From assembly GCF_049856295.1 (NCBI RefSeq), contig NZ_JBNDMZ010000001.1:310001-374000 (forward strand): a stretch of DNA of 64,000 nucleotides, written 5' to 3'. How positions within the stretch are numbered: the stretch's first letter is position 1; every line of letters begins with the position of its first letter. This stretch comes from JB111 sp049856295. Lineage in GTDB: Bacteria; Actinomycetota; Actinomycetes; Actinomycetales; Actinomycetaceae. Positions 8,469-17,237 of the stretch are shown here, piece after piece. Under the pieces are notes generated by a model. That model searched no databases. It was given only the letters and a program-made list of their open reading frames with translations, and was not told where the DNA came from. Position numbers and translations under genes: made by a program.

Positions 8469-9563
8469 ATGAAGTTCCGACTGACCGGTAGCACGCGAAA
8501 GCGCGAGGCAGCCACGATGCTGGCATGCGCGAGCGCCACCGCACTTCTCCTCGCCGCCTGCACCGGCTCCAGCTCCGACGACGGAGACAACGGATCGGGA
8601 GGTGAAGCGACCGAGCAGGTCACCCTGCGCTATGCCTTCTACGGCCCCGAGCCCTCCTTCCCCGGAGTGCAGATGAACGAGTGGGCATCTCTCATGGAGG
8701 AACGCACAGACGGGATGGTGACGGTCGAGACGTTCCCCGGTGGCACATTGCTCGGCACGGGCGACATCTATGACGGCATCACCGAAGGCGTCGTCGACGT
8801 CGGTATGGACAGCCCTCACAACGACGCGGCCCGCTTCCCGTTCAGCTCGGTGATGAACCTGCCGCTGGGCATCCCCAACTCGCAGGTCGCCAGCGCCATC
8901 TTCCTTGACCTGATCGAGGAGTTCGAACCCACCGAGTTCGACGGCTACCACCTTGTGACGGCGTTCACCACGGAACCCGCGTACGTGCTCACCACCACCG
9001 AGGTCACCGGGCTGGACGACCTCGCGCAGCTCGAGATGCGGACGCCCGGGCCGTTCATCCGCATGGCGGAGGAGCTGGGCATCACGCCTGTCAGTCTGCC
9101 CGCGCCGGAACTGGCACAGGCCTTGCAGACGAATCTCGTCGGTGGATCGCTCTCCTCGCGTGACGTCCTCAAGGACCTCAGCCTGGGAGAGTTCCTGAAC
9201 TACATGGTCGACTATCCCCTGGGTATCGGTGGAACCTTTGTCGCCCTCATGAGCGAGGAGGAGTACGAGGCGCTTCCCGAGGACGTGCAGTCCGAGATCG
9301 ACACGTTGGTCGAAGAGATGTCGATCTTCGCCAGCTCATACCACGACGAGGTCAATGTGGCCGAGTCGGTCGAGTGGACCCAGACCGAGCACAGCCTGCA
9401 GATCACGGAGCTCAGCGACGCTGAGCGTGCGGAGTGGGATGCGATCATGAGCTCGCTCGGCGACGAGTGGGTCGAGGCCCACAGTGACGCCGACTTCGAC
9501 GCCCAGGCTGTCCTGGACCGTACGCGTGAGCTGATCGAGGAACACACGGGGGACGCCTCGTAG
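8469..9563 (+). CDS. dctP: TRAP transporter DctP-type solute-binding lipoprotein, without adjacent membrane subunits
   Basis: Extracytoplasmic receptor for a TRAP importer of carboxylates. The start at 8469 follows GGAGGCAG and yields 364 residues. A lipoprotein signal is present (KRE..., hydrophobic run, LAAC lipobox at about residues 33-36, acidic Gly/Ser linker). Mature landmarks shared with the two DctP proteins at 27008-29182 include ETFPGGTLLG, GDIYDGITEGVVDVG, GYHLVTAFTTEPAY and SSRDVLKDLSLGE. No DctQ or DctM follows, so it must borrow the membrane pair at 29188-31039 or a distant one. It ends the tctBAC operon, which therefore serves two transporter classes. Confidence 0.9.
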   Translation: MKFRLTGSTRKREAATMLACASATALLLAACTGSSSDDGDNGSGGEATEQVTLRYAFYGPEPSFPGVQMNEWASLMEERTDGMVTVETFPGGTLLGTGDIYDGITEGVVDVGMDSPHNDAARFPFSSVMNLPLGIPNSQVASAIFLDLIEEFEPTEFDGYHLVTAFTTEPAYVLTTTEVTGLDDLAQLEMRTPGPFIRMAEELGITPVSLPAPELAQALQTNLVGGSLSSRDVLKDLSLGEFLNYMVDYPLGIGGTFVALMSEEEYEALPEDVQSEIDTLVEEMSIFASSYHDEVNVAESVEWTQTEHSLQITELSDAERAEWDAIMSSLGDEWVEAHSDADFDAQAVLDRTRELIEEHTGDAS

Positions 9564-9761
9564 TCGTCGAGCTCAACTCCGTGGACGTGCTCCGACGTCC
9601 TGCGCACGCCTTCGCGAACCGGCGTGGAATCGGCGAAGGGCGTAACCGACACCGGGGCATGCAGTGACGCCTGCATCACGGCAGGACGACGATGAGACGC
9701 GCCGGCACCGCGCCCGAGATCGGCACCTGTCAGTCGCATGTGTGCTGAAGGAATCGTCGGT

Positions 9762-9777
9762 GTACCCGTCCGGGGCC
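9762..9777 (+). promoter_or_regulatory. Island operator B (upstream of aldehyde dehydrogenase 9858)
   Basis: GTACCCG-TC-CGGGGCC lies 80 bp before the 9858 start, within the 294-bp gap after dctP. It matches the island palindrome in the left arm and in CGGG of the right arm. The best downstream hexamer, CACAGT at 9802, is 32.5 bp from the centre, so the spacing is less exact than at most sites. Confidence 0.55.
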
Positions 9778-9857
9778 TGGTGGCGCACGCGTGTGACGAC
9801 GCACAGTGCCAGCTGGCGCCCCGTGACGCCGGTGGCCCGGTCGACAAGGAGACGATG

Positions 9858-11348
9858 ATGACTCAGCAGCCCACCCTTCCCGCATCCGTGACCGAGTTCG
9901 TCGAGCAGCTGGAGCCGGCTGCTGGGATCTGGGTCGGCGGGCGCGGGAGCGCGGCCTCCGGCGGTAGCACCTTCGCGGTTGTGGATCCGGCGACCACCGC
10001 CGAGATCACCCGGATCTCCGACGGCGGGGAGGCGGACGCGCGGCGCGCGGTCGATGCCGCGGCGGGCGCTCTGCCGGGCTGGGCCGCGACGGCGCCGCGT
10101 GCCCGGGCTGATGTTCTTCGCCGGGCCTTCGACCTGATGATGGAGCGGCGTGAGCTGCTGGCCGAGCTCATCGCGGCGGAGAACGGCAAGGCGATGACGG
10201 ATGCGCGGGCCGAGGTCGCCTATGCGGCCGAGTTCTTCCGCTGGTACGGCGAGGAGACCGTGCGGGGCGCCGGCGAGTACACGGTCGCCCCGGCCGGTGG
10301 TGTGCGCACGGTCGTCACCCACCGACCGATCGGTGTGGCTGCTCTTGTGACGCCGTGGAACTTCCCGGCGGCGATGGCGACCCGCAAGATCGCGCCGGCG
10401 CTCGGCGCCGGCTGCACCGTGCTGCTCAAGCCCGCGTCGGAGACCCCACTGACCGCCCTGGCCATTGGCCAGATCTTGTCCGAGGCGGGACTGCCCGACG
10501 GGGTCCTGGCGATCGTCCCGACGTCGTCGGCGTCATCGGTCGTCACGACGTGGCTCGAGGACGAGCGCGTCGCCAAGCTCTCCTTCACCGGCTCGACCGG
10601 CGTGGGCAAGGTCCTGCTCGCGCAGGCGGCGAAGCGGGTCATCAGCTCGTCGATGGAGCTCGGTGGCAACGCACCGCTCGTCGTCGGTGCAGATGCGGAC
10701 GTCGACCAGGCGGTCGCGGGCGCGATGCTGGCCAAGTTCCGCAACGGAGGTCAGGCGTGCACGGCCGCCAACCGGCTCTACGTCCACGCCGACGTCGTGG
10801 AGGAGTTCACCGAGAAGTTCGGGGAGCGGGTCGCGGCACTTCGCGTGGGTCCGGCGCAGCAGGAGTCCACCGAGATCGGTCCGCTCATCAACGCGAAGGC
10901 GCTCGATGGGGTCGTCGAGCTGGTCGACGCGGCGGTCGAGGCCGGTGCCCGTGTCACGCATCGTGCCGAGCTCGCCGACGACCTTCAGGGCTACTTCTAC
11001 GCACCCACCGTGGTGCGGGACGTCCCTGCCGATTCCCCTCTCGTGCGCACCGAGATCTTCGGGCCGGTCGCCCCCATCGTCACCTGGACCGACGACGAGG
11101 AGATGCTGGCCGAGGTCAACGGCACCGAGCTGGGACTCTCGGCCTACCTGTTCTCGCGCGACCTGGGCTGGGCGATGCGCATCGCAGAGCGGTTCGAGAC
11201 CGGGATGGTCGGTCTCAACCGCGGCCTCGTCTCCGACCCGGCCGCACCCTTCGGCGGCGTCAAGGAGTCCGGCCTCGGCCGCGAGGGCGGCCACGAGGGC
11301 ATCCGGGAGTACCAGGAGGTCCAGTACTTCAGCATCGACTGGAGCTGA
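9858..11348 (+). CDS. NAD(P)-dependent aldehyde dehydrogenase (succinate-semialdehyde dehydrogenase-like)
   Basis: Oxidises an aldehyde to its carboxylic acid in the cytoplasm. Two ATG codons occur (9855 and 9858); AAGGAG at 9846-9851 is better spaced for 9858, giving 496 residues. The catalytic cysteine is C301 in GGQACTAANR. The general-base glutamate lies in SMELGGNAPLVV, the cofactor loop in FTGSTGVGK, and VTPWNFPAAM and FGPVAPIVTW are typical of the GabD/SSADH branch. Its own operator lies upstream and no gene is co-transcribed with it. Candidate substrates are the semialdehyde or aromatic aldehyde released by aldol cleavage in the core operon; the motifs do not settle which. Confidence 0.92.
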   Translation: MTQQPTLPASVTEFVEQLEPAAGIWVGGRGSAASGGSTFAVVDPATTAEITRISDGGEADARRAVDAAAGALPGWAATAPRARADVLRRAFDLMMERRELLAELIAAENGKAMTDARAEVAYAAEFFRWYGEETVRGAGEYTVAPAGGVRTVVTHRPIGVAALVTPWNFPAAMATRKIAPALGAGCTVLLKPASETPLTALAIGQILSEAGLPDGVLAIVPTSSASSVVTTWLEDERVAKLSFTGSTGVGKVLLAQAAKRVISSSMELGGNAPLVVGADADVDQAVAGAMLAKFRNGGQACTAANRLYVHADVVEEFTEKFGERVAALRVGPAQQESTEIGPLINAKALDGVVELVDAAVEAGARVTHRAELADDLQGYFYAPTVVRDVPADSPLVRTEIFGPVAPIVTWTDDEEMLAEVNGTELGLSAYLFSRDLGWAMRIAERFETGMVGLNRGLVSDPAAPFGGVKESGLGREGGHEGIREYQEVQYFSIDWS

Positions 11349-11463
11349 CCCGTCCGACCGGTGCCACGAGATGCGTGTCCGTGTGGCCGAGCCGGCGGCT
11401 CGCAGATCGAGGGGGAGTGCGGCGACGACTTCGTGAACGTTCTCGTCCGGGTTCGTCGCGCGA

Positions 11464-13329
11464 CTAGCTCGCCACGCGCAGCCCACGGAAGAAGCGCCCC
11501 ACGGCGGCCGGGTCGTCCAGCGGGCTGACGAGTGCGACATGCTGGTCGGGACGTACCACGACGACCGCGCCGTCCCGGTCGATACCCCTCTCGTCGAAGA
11601 CGTCCGGATCCGGCAGTGCCGCGTGGACCCCGTCGCGGTCCACGAGACCGAACGGTCCGACGCGGGGAAGGAACACGCGAGGGACCTGTGCCAGATCGAC
11701 GGCGTGGTGGTCCTGCTGGAGCACCAGCTGGCAATCGAACCACGCGTGGGGTGTCGCGCCGTCGGGAACCATGGCGAAGGGGGACGCGGAGGATTCGGTG
11801 AGCCATGCGGCGAACCGCGTCAGAGCGGATGATCGTGTGCCTGCTCCGGGACGGTCGGCGAACACGTACAGGCGCCATCGTCCATCGGCCGTGGCACTGC
11901 GACCGAGCCGGACGGTGTTCCCGTTCGAGACTCGTTGAACGGTGGCGAAGGTGAACCGTCTGCCCACCAGGTAACCGTGCGCGGCCGAGGACCCGGGTAC
12001 GGGGCCGATCGCGACCGAGCTCCGGTACTGCGTCGCCGTACCGGTGCGGAACTCCTCGGCGGCCATGTAGTAGCTGGCGATGTCGGCAGGGTCGGCGAGT
12101 TCGGCCGACCGGCGCGCCATCAGCGCCGCCCACTCCTTGTCGAAGTCGATGAGGTTCTTCGCGACAGCCCGGCGCTCCGTGTCGTACGTGGCGAGCAATG
12201 ACGCGGGCGCCCGCCCGTCGAGGACGTGGCCGAGCTTCCATCCCAGGTTGAAGCCGTCCTGGATCGAGACGTTCATTCCCTGGCCGCCCTTGGCCGAGTG
12301 GGTGTGGCAGGCGTCGCCGGCGATGAACACGCGCGGTTCGCGGCCCCCGGCGCCGTCGTCGAAACGTTCTGCGAGGCGGTGGCCCACCTCGTAGACGCTG
12401 TACCACACGACATCCTTCACCTCGAGCGTGTAGGGGTGGAGGATCTCCTGCGCCTTGGCGACGGCGACCTCGAGCGGCGTGTTGCGCACACGGCGGTTGT
12501 CACCCTCGGCCACCTCGCCGAGGTCGACGTAGAGGCGGAACAGATGGCCGCCCTCCCGGGGGATCACCATGAGGCTGGCGCCGCTGCCGGACTTGACCAT
12601 CGTCAGCTTGCGGACGTCGGGGAAGTCGGTGTCGGCCAGCAGGTCGAGCACGCCCCAGGCGTGGTTCGACCGGTCGCCGGGGAAGCTGATGCCGAGCATC
12701 TTGCGCACGGCGCTGTGGGCACCGTCGGCACCGACGAGGTAGCAGGCACGGACGATGCGGTGCCCCCGCTCCGGATGCTCGAGTCCGACCTCGACCGGGT
12801 ACTCGTGATCCTCGGTGACACGGAGGGAGACGAGGGTGTGGCCACGGTCGACCTGCATGCGGGTCGGGGCGTTGGCCATGTGCTCGGTGAAGTAGTCGAG
12901 GACCCGCGCCTGGTTGACCGTGGCATGCGGGAACTCGCTCAGGCCGTATTCGTCGTCGATCGCGACCCGCCCCCGCACGATGCGACCTGCGTCGGCCGGG
13001 TCGGGGTTCCAGAAGGCCAGCTCGGTGACATGGTGCGCCTCGGAGGCCAGCCGGTCCGCGAAACCGAACGCGTGGAAGATCTCGAAGGAGCGCGCCTGCA
13101 GGCCGTCGGCGTGGCCGACAGCCAACCGGTCCGACCGCTGGTCGATGATCCTCGTGGTGATCGTGGGGAACTGCGACAGCTGCGCGGCCACGACGGCACC
13201 AGCAGGCCCGGCCCCGACCACGAGGACGTCGACGCGGTCCGGAAGCTTCTCGGGACGGTCGACGCCGGTCCCCGCGGCGGGCTGGATGCGGGGATCCCCC
13301 GTGACATACCCGTCGTGGTGGAACTGCAT
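11464..13329 (-). CDS. FAD-dependent aromatic hydroxylase, MobA/phenol 2-monooxygenase family
   Basis: A single-component flavoprotein hydroxylase expected to add OH to a phenolic ring using NAD(P)H and O2. At 621 residues it resembles 3-hydroxybenzoate 4-monooxygenase (MobA, product protocatechuate), including its opening MQFHHDGYVTGDP. It has the FAD dinucleotide fold VLVVGAGPAGAVVAAQL at about residue 35, YLVGADGAHSAVR, the FAD-ribityl motif FIAGDACHTHSAKGGQGMN and a C-terminal thioredoxin-like dimerisation domain ending in DGAVVVVRPDQHVA. GCGGAGG precedes the ATG. It is the second gene of a minus-strand pair, 16 bp after the hydrolase at 13346-14173. MobA activity is likely but not proven; related phenol hydroxylases share all these motifs. 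Confidence 0.86.
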   Translation of the reverse strand: MQFHHDGYVTGDPRIQPAAGTGVDRPEKLPDRVDVLVVGAGPAGAVVAAQLSQFPTITTRIIDQRSDRLAVGHADGLQARSFEIFHAFGFADRLASEAHHVTELAFWNPDPADAGRIVRGRVAIDDEYGLSEFPHATVNQARVLDYFTEHMANAPTRMQVDRGHTLVSLRVTEDHEYPVEVGLEHPERGHRIVRACYLVGADGAHSAVRKMLGISFPGDRSNHAWGVLDLLADTDFPDVRKLTMVKSGSGASLMVIPREGGHLFRLYVDLGEVAEGDNRRVRNTPLEVAVAKAQEILHPYTLEVKDVVWYSVYEVGHRLAERFDDGAGGREPRVFIAGDACHTHSAKGGQGMNVSIQDGFNLGWKLGHVLDGRAPASLLATYDTERRAVAKNLIDFDKEWAALMARRSAELADPADIASYYMAAEEFRTGTATQYRSSVAIGPVPGSSAAHGYLVGRRFTFATVQRVSNGNTVRLGRSATADGRWRLYVFADRPGAGTRSSALTRFAAWLTESSASPFAMVPDGATPHAWFDCQLVLQQDHHAVDLAQVPRVFLPRVGPFGLVDRDGVHAALPDPDVFDERGIDRDGAVVVVRPDQHVALVSPLDDPAAVGRFFRGLRVAS

Positions 13330-13345
13330 GCGAATACCTCCGCGC

Positions 13346-14173
13346 TCAATCAGCCGCGGAAGCCGCGGTCGTCGTGGGCAGGGTGCCGGTCAGCCAGTCC
13401 TCGATGGTTCGGCACCACGTCGGCCACCTCGGATCGAATGTGAGGCCGTGGCCGGCCCCCTCCAGCACGAGGTGGTCGGCACCCAGCCGACGAGCAAGCC
13501 CCACCACCGTGTCCGCGGGAGTGAGCATGTCCTGCTCACCAGCCAGGACGAGGACCGGCACCGAGACCAGCGACTCGTCGACGTCGGCCTCCCACCGGGT
13601 GGCCTGCCAGCATGCCGTGGGTGACTCCGGCTGGAGGCGAGCGTAGATCTCCTCCCACGTCTCGGCTGGTGCGTCGCGGAAGAACAGCTCCCGCGCCTCG
13701 TCCGGGGGAGGCGGTCCCCAGAGGCTCGTAGCGTCGATCTCGAGCGGGATGGGTTCTCCGGCACAGCTTCGGGGTACGACCGGCGTGAGCAGTACGAGTG
13801 CTCGGACCCGGTCCGGGTGCGATGCCGCGTATGCGAGCGACGCCAGGCCTCCCATGCTGTGACCGACGAGGATCGGTGGTTGCTCGAAGGCGTCGACCGC
13901 CACGCCGACCTCATGGGCGACCTCGGGTAGTCCGCGTGCCAGCCATGCCTCGTCGGACAGCCGACGCGAATAGCCGTGCGAGTACCAGTCCAACGCGACC
14001 GATGTGCGTCCTGCCTGCGAGGAGAACCATGTCTGTGTCTGCTCCCACTGCCAGCCTCCGTGGCAGCCGCCGTGCACGAACACGACGGGCGCCCGAGCCT
14101 CGCCCACGGTGGGTTCCGAGCGATAGAGCGCCACCCCGTCGACTACCTCGGTCGGTACTCGGTCACCGGTCAT
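13346..14173 (-). CDS. Alpha/beta hydrolase
   Basis: A 275-residue alpha/beta-hydrolase-fold enzyme with the oxyanion stretch FVHGGCHGGWQWEQ, nucleophile serine in VGHSMGGLASL, acid in LAGEQDMLTP and histidine in EGAGHGLTFDP. The fold fits esterases, lactonases and meta-cleavage-product hydrolases. It is the first gene of the pair with the MobA-like hydroxylase, with a strong AAGGAGG before the ATG. An ester- or lactone-opening role that feeds the hydroxylase is plausible. A divergent promoter region with two island operators separates it from the plus-strand hydroxyacid dehydrogenase. Confidence 0.85.
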   Translation of the reverse strand: MTGDRVPTEVVDGVALYRSEPTVGEARAPVVFVHGGCHGGWQWEQTQTWFSSQAGRTSVALDWYSHGYSRRLSDEAWLARGLPEVAHEVGVAVDAFEQPPILVGHSMGGLASLAYAASHPDRVRALVLLTPVVPRSCAGEPIPLEIDATSLWGPPPPDEARELFFRDAPAETWEEIYARLQPESPTACWQATRWEADVDESLVSVPVLVLAGEQDMLTPADTVVGLARRLGADHLVLEGAGHGLTFDPRWPTWCRTIEDWLTGTLPTTTAASAAD

Positions 14174-14242
14174 GCCCGCCTCCTTGGGGACTCCGCGTCG
14201 GTGCGGTAACGCCAGATTAGGAGCGCGTTCCTGAGACGCGTA

Positions 14243-14258
14243 TCACCCACGGGGGTAC
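14243..14258 (-). promoter_or_regulatory. Island operator C1 (faces the hydrolase/MobA pair)
   Basis: TCACCC-ACGG-GGGTAC keeps the outer arms of the island palindrome. Read on the minus strand, a -10-like CCTAAT begins at 14221, exactly 29.5 bp from the centre at 14250.5, which leaves a leader of about 36 nt before the hydrolase ATG at 14173. Confidence 0.6.
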
Positions 14259-14276
14259 AAGACCGTCCGCGCGTGT

Positions 14277-14292
14277 GTACCCGATGGGGCGA
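14277..14292 (+). promoter_or_regulatory. Island operator C2 (faces the 14357 hydroxyacid dehydrogenase)
   Basis: GTACCC-GATG-GGGCGA is followed by a -10-like CCTAGT at 14314, 29.5 bp from the centre at 14284.5. Its centre is 34 bp from that of C1, so two binding sites appear to serve divergent promoters separately. Confidence 0.6.
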
Positions 14293-14356
14293 TATCCCGC
14301 GGTCGAGCTCGTACCTAGTCTCTGGCGTGACGTGTACGTGCCCAAGGGAGGACGAT

Positions 14357-15331
14357 GTGAGCGCCGTCGGCAGTGCCCCCCGACCCGATGACGACGGCTG
14401 GGTCCTGCTCGCCGGCCACCTGGCCAGGAGCCCGTCGGTGACCGGAGCTCTCGAGTCGGCCGGCCTTGGCTGGCGAGCCCTTCCCACCGGTACGGCGGAC
14501 GAGGAGACACTCAGCGGAGCGATCGGCGCCATCCTCCCGCCCGCACGCGGGCTGACAACAGGCGAGCTCGCGGCAGCACCCCGGCTGCGTGCCGTCGTCA
14601 GCCCCGTCATCGGCACCGACCAGCTACCGCTGGCCGCCCTCGCCGAGCGCGGCATCCCGGTTGCGCACGGCGCCTTTCCCGAGAACGTCATCGGCATGGC
14701 GGAGGCCGCTGCCGGACTCGTCGTCGCACTCGTGCACCGGATCAAGGCCAAGGAGGCGGCGCTCCTCGCACAGGTCCCACCGGCCCACGTCGGTGGGCTG
14801 GTCAGTGGACGGACCATCGGGCTGATCGGTCTGGGCCGCATCGGCTCCGGCGTTGCGGAGCGGCTGGCCCCGTGGGGCTGCCGAATGGTCTCGACGAGCT
14901 CGGCAGCCGGTCGGACCCCGGGCGTCGAGCCGGTGACGATGCCTGAGCTGCTGGCCGCCTCCGACGTCATCAGCGTCCAGGTCCCTCTCACCGAGACCAC
15001 CCGCGGGCTCGTCGGAGCGGACGAGATGGCAGCCATGCGTCCCGGGTCGGCGCTGGTGACGATCGGCCGCGGGGGAGTGGTCGACGAGCTCGCGCTCGCC
15101 GCCGCCCTCGACGCCGGCCACCTGTCCGGGGCGGCCGTCGATGTCTGGGAGACCGAGCCACCGCCCCCCGACCACCCGTTGCTGGGCCGGCCCGACGTCA
15201 TCGCGACCGGCCACAACGTCGGCCACAGCGAGGAGAGCTACGCGCGGATGTCCCAGCTCGCTGTCGAGCAGGTCGTCGATCTGCTCGAGGGTCGCGAGCC
15301 GCTGTACCCGCTGCCCCCGGCCCGGTCCTGA
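14357..15331 (+). CDS. D-2-hydroxyacid dehydrogenase family protein (second copy)
   Basis: NAD(P)-dependent 2-hydroxyacid/2-oxoacid oxidoreductase, 324 residues from the GTG at 14357, which follows GGGAGGAC. It is strongly similar to the protein at 6335-7273: VVSPVIGTDQLPL, GMAEAAAGLVVAL, GLIGLGRIGSGV, TIGRGGVVDELAL and DVWETEPPPPDHPLLG align directly. The C-terminal segment reads ATGHNVGHSEESY, so the two paralogues share the unusual HN in place of a TPHxAG-like motif, which suggests a common unusual substrate. It is the only plus-strand gene served by operator C2. Both copies are apparently induced together. Confidence 0.87.
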   Translation: MSAVGSAPRPDDDGWVLLAGHLARSPSVTGALESAGLGWRALPTGTADEETLSGAIGAILPPARGLTTGELAAAPRLRAVVSPVIGTDQLPLAALAERGIPVAHGAFPENVIGMAEAAAGLVVALVHRIKAKEAALLAQVPPAHVGGLVSGRTIGLIGLGRIGSGVAERLAPWGCRMVSTSSAAGRTPGVEPVTMPELLAASDVISVQVPLTETTRGLVGADEMAAMRPGSALVTIGRGGVVDELALAAALDAGHLSGAAVDVWETEPPPPDHPLLGRPDVIATGHNVGHSEESYARMSQLAVEQVVDLLEGREPLYPLPPARS

Positions 15332-15394
15332 GCGCCGAGGACCGCGCCCGCCTCGTGCTGCCGACCCTCCGTCGTCGTAGGGCATCCGTCGCTG

Positions 15395-15410
15395 GTACCC
15401 GTTCGGGTGA
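15395..15410 (+). promoter_or_regulatory. Island operator D (upstream of aldehyde dehydrogenase 15569)
   Basis: GTACCCG-TT-CGGGTGA, extended by CTG, is close to the island consensus. CATTAC begins at 15432, 29.5 bp from the centre. The implied leader to the GTG at 15569 is about 125 nt. An ATG at 15485 is nearer but has no ribosome-binding site. Confidence 0.68.
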
Positions 15411-15568
15411 CTGTCCGGCCGGCGTGCCAGTCATTACCTTGTGACAGAACGCACGCGACGTCGCACGACGTCGGCCGACGGTCAATGACCGACCGTCCAC
15501 CGACCCCGGTCACTCGCGCCGGGCGCCGCGGACCGACGCGTGTCCACGACGATCCGAAGGAGCATCAC

Positions 15569-17047
15569 GTGACGATCATCGGCGCCCCTGCGCTGACCAT
15601 CACTGACCTCACTGCTCAATTCATCGGCGGCCGGTGGCGTGAGGGCAGCAGCGGCACGGAGCTGCTCAACACCGACCCCTTCAGCGGTGAGGTCCTTGCG
15701 AGCTACCCCGCCGCCTCGCTCGACGATCTCGACGCCGCCTACCGGGCAGCGGACGAGGCGCGACGTGGCTGGCGCGAGATGAACGCGTACGAGCGTCGCG
15801 CGATCTTCGAGAACGCCGTGACGTACGTGGAGAGCCACCGCGACGAGATCGTGACGATGATCCGCCAGGAGGTCGGAGGCACCGCGCTCAAGGCCAACTT
15901 CGAGATCGGCCTGGTCACCGACATCCTCAAGGAGGCTGCGACCTTCCCGCTGCGCATGGAGGGCAAGATCATGCCCTCGCCGATTCCGGACCGCGAGAAC
16001 TACCTGTTCCGCGAGCCCCTCGGCGTCGTCGGCGTCATCAGCCCGTTCAACTTCCCCTTCTTCCTGTCGATGAAACCGGTCGCCACGGCACTCGGTGCCG
16101 GCAACGCCGTCGTGCTCAAGCCGCACGAGGACACTCTTGTCACCGGTGGCACCCTGCTGGCGAAGATCTTCGAGGAGGCCGGGCTGCCGGCCGGCGTGCT
16201 CAACGTCGTCGTCACCGACATCTCCACGATCGGCGACGGCTTCGTCGAGCACCCCGTCCCGCGCGCCATCGTCTTCACCGGTTCCAACGCGGTGGGCGCG
16301 CACGTCGCCGAGGTCGCCGGGCGCAACCTCAAGAAGGTGCTGCTCGAGCTCGGCGGCAACAATGCGTTCATCGTGCTCGACGACGCCGACCTCGACCTCG
16401 CCGTCGACGCCGCCGTCTTCTCCCGGTTCACCCACCAGGGCCAGATCTGCATGTCGGCGAACCGGGTGCTCGTCCAGAAGGGCATCCGCCCGGCGTTCGA
16501 GGAGAAGTACGTCGCCAAGGTCGAGTCGCTCACCGTCGGAGACCCGGGTGCGCAGGACACGATCATCGGCCCCGTCATCAACGAGCGTCAGGCCACCAAC
16601 CTCGGGGGCCTCGTGCAGCGCGCCCTCGACGCCGGCGCCCGCCCGCTGGTCAAGGGCGAGGTCGACGGCACCCTCGTCCACCCGACCGTCCTGACCGACG
16701 TCACCCGCGACATGGAGGTGGCGCGCGTGGAGATGTTCGGCCCTGTCGTCGTCCTCGAGGAGTTCGACGCCGACGAGGACGCCGTGCGCATCGCCAACGA
16801 CTCCGACTTCGGCCTGTCCGGCGCGGTGCACACCACCGACATCGAGCGCGGCATGCGGATCGCCCGCAACGTCGAGACCGGGATGATCCACATCAACGAC
16901 GCCTCGATCCACGACGAGCCGATCATTGCGTTCGGCGGCTCGAAGCAGTCCGGGTTCGGCCGGCTCAACGGCCAGTGGAGCCTGGACGAGTTCACCGAGA
17001 TGAAGTGGATCTCCGTCAACCGGGGTCGGCGCCGGTTCCCGTACTGA
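15569..17047 (+). CDS. Aldehyde dehydrogenase, vanillin/benzaldehyde dehydrogenase-like
   Basis: Oxidises an aldehyde, probably aromatic, to its acid with NAD(P). The GTG at 15569 follows GAAGGAG and gives 492 residues; the upstream ATG at 15485 lacks a Shine-Dalgarno. The catalytic cysteine is C294 in GQICMSANR, the glutamate lies in LLELGGNNAFIVL, and FTGSNAVGAHV and GVISPFNFPFFLSMK are typical of the branch with vanillin and benzaldehyde dehydrogenases. It stands alone behind operator D. In NahE/PhdJ-type pathways the aldehyde freed by the hydratase-aldolase is oxidised by just such an enzyme, so it is the best partner for the protein at 20240-21280. Confidence 0.9.
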   Translation: MTIIGAPALTITDLTAQFIGGRWREGSSGTELLNTDPFSGEVLASYPAASLDDLDAAYRAADEARRGWREMNAYERRAIFENAVTYVESHRDEIVTMIRQEVGGTALKANFEIGLVTDILKEAATFPLRMEGKIMPSPIPDRENYLFREPLGVVGVISPFNFPFFLSMKPVATALGAGNAVVLKPHEDTLVTGGTLLAKIFEEAGLPAGVLNVVVTDISTIGDGFVEHPVPRAIVFTGSNAVGAHVAEVAGRNLKKVLLELGGNNAFIVLDDADLDLAVDAAVFSRFTHQGQICMSANRVLVQKGIRPAFEEKYVAKVESLTVGDPGAQDTIIGPVINERQATNLGGLVQRALDAGARPLVKGEVDGTLVHPTVLTDVTRDMEVARVEMFGPVVVLEEFDADEDAVRIANDSDFGLSGAVHTTDIERGMRIARNVETGMIHINDASIHDEPIIAFGGSKQSGFGRLNGQWSLDEFTEMKWISVNRGRRRFPY

Positions 17048-17119
17048 CCAGGTCCTGGCGCCACCGATCGGTGGGCGGTCCTGATCCCGACGCCGTCCCG
17101 ATCTCCGTTCCGTCCACCA

Positions 17120-17135
17120 GTACCTGTTCGGGGAC
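17120..17135 (+). promoter_or_regulatory. Island operator E (upstream of usp-MFS pair)
   Basis: GTACCTG-TT-CGGGGAC, followed by TG, differs from the consensus at two positions. A weak CGTACG/TACGGT hexamer lies 30.5-32.5 bp from the centre. The usp start is 102 bp downstream. Confidence 0.52.
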
Positions 17136-17237
17136 TGACGTCCTCACGGTGAGCGGCCGTACGGTGCCGACACCTCACCATCCGCAACTGACGGCGGCGC
17201 GGGGCCACCGCGCCGCCGTACGGCAAAGGAGCCCGCC

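Noticed and set aside
11388..11402. CGAGCC-GGC-GGCTCG as a terminator between the aldehyde dehydrogenase and MobA-like genes
   Set aside because: Only 6-bp arms with a 3-nt loop and no T-tract; too weak to annotate in DNA of this GC content.
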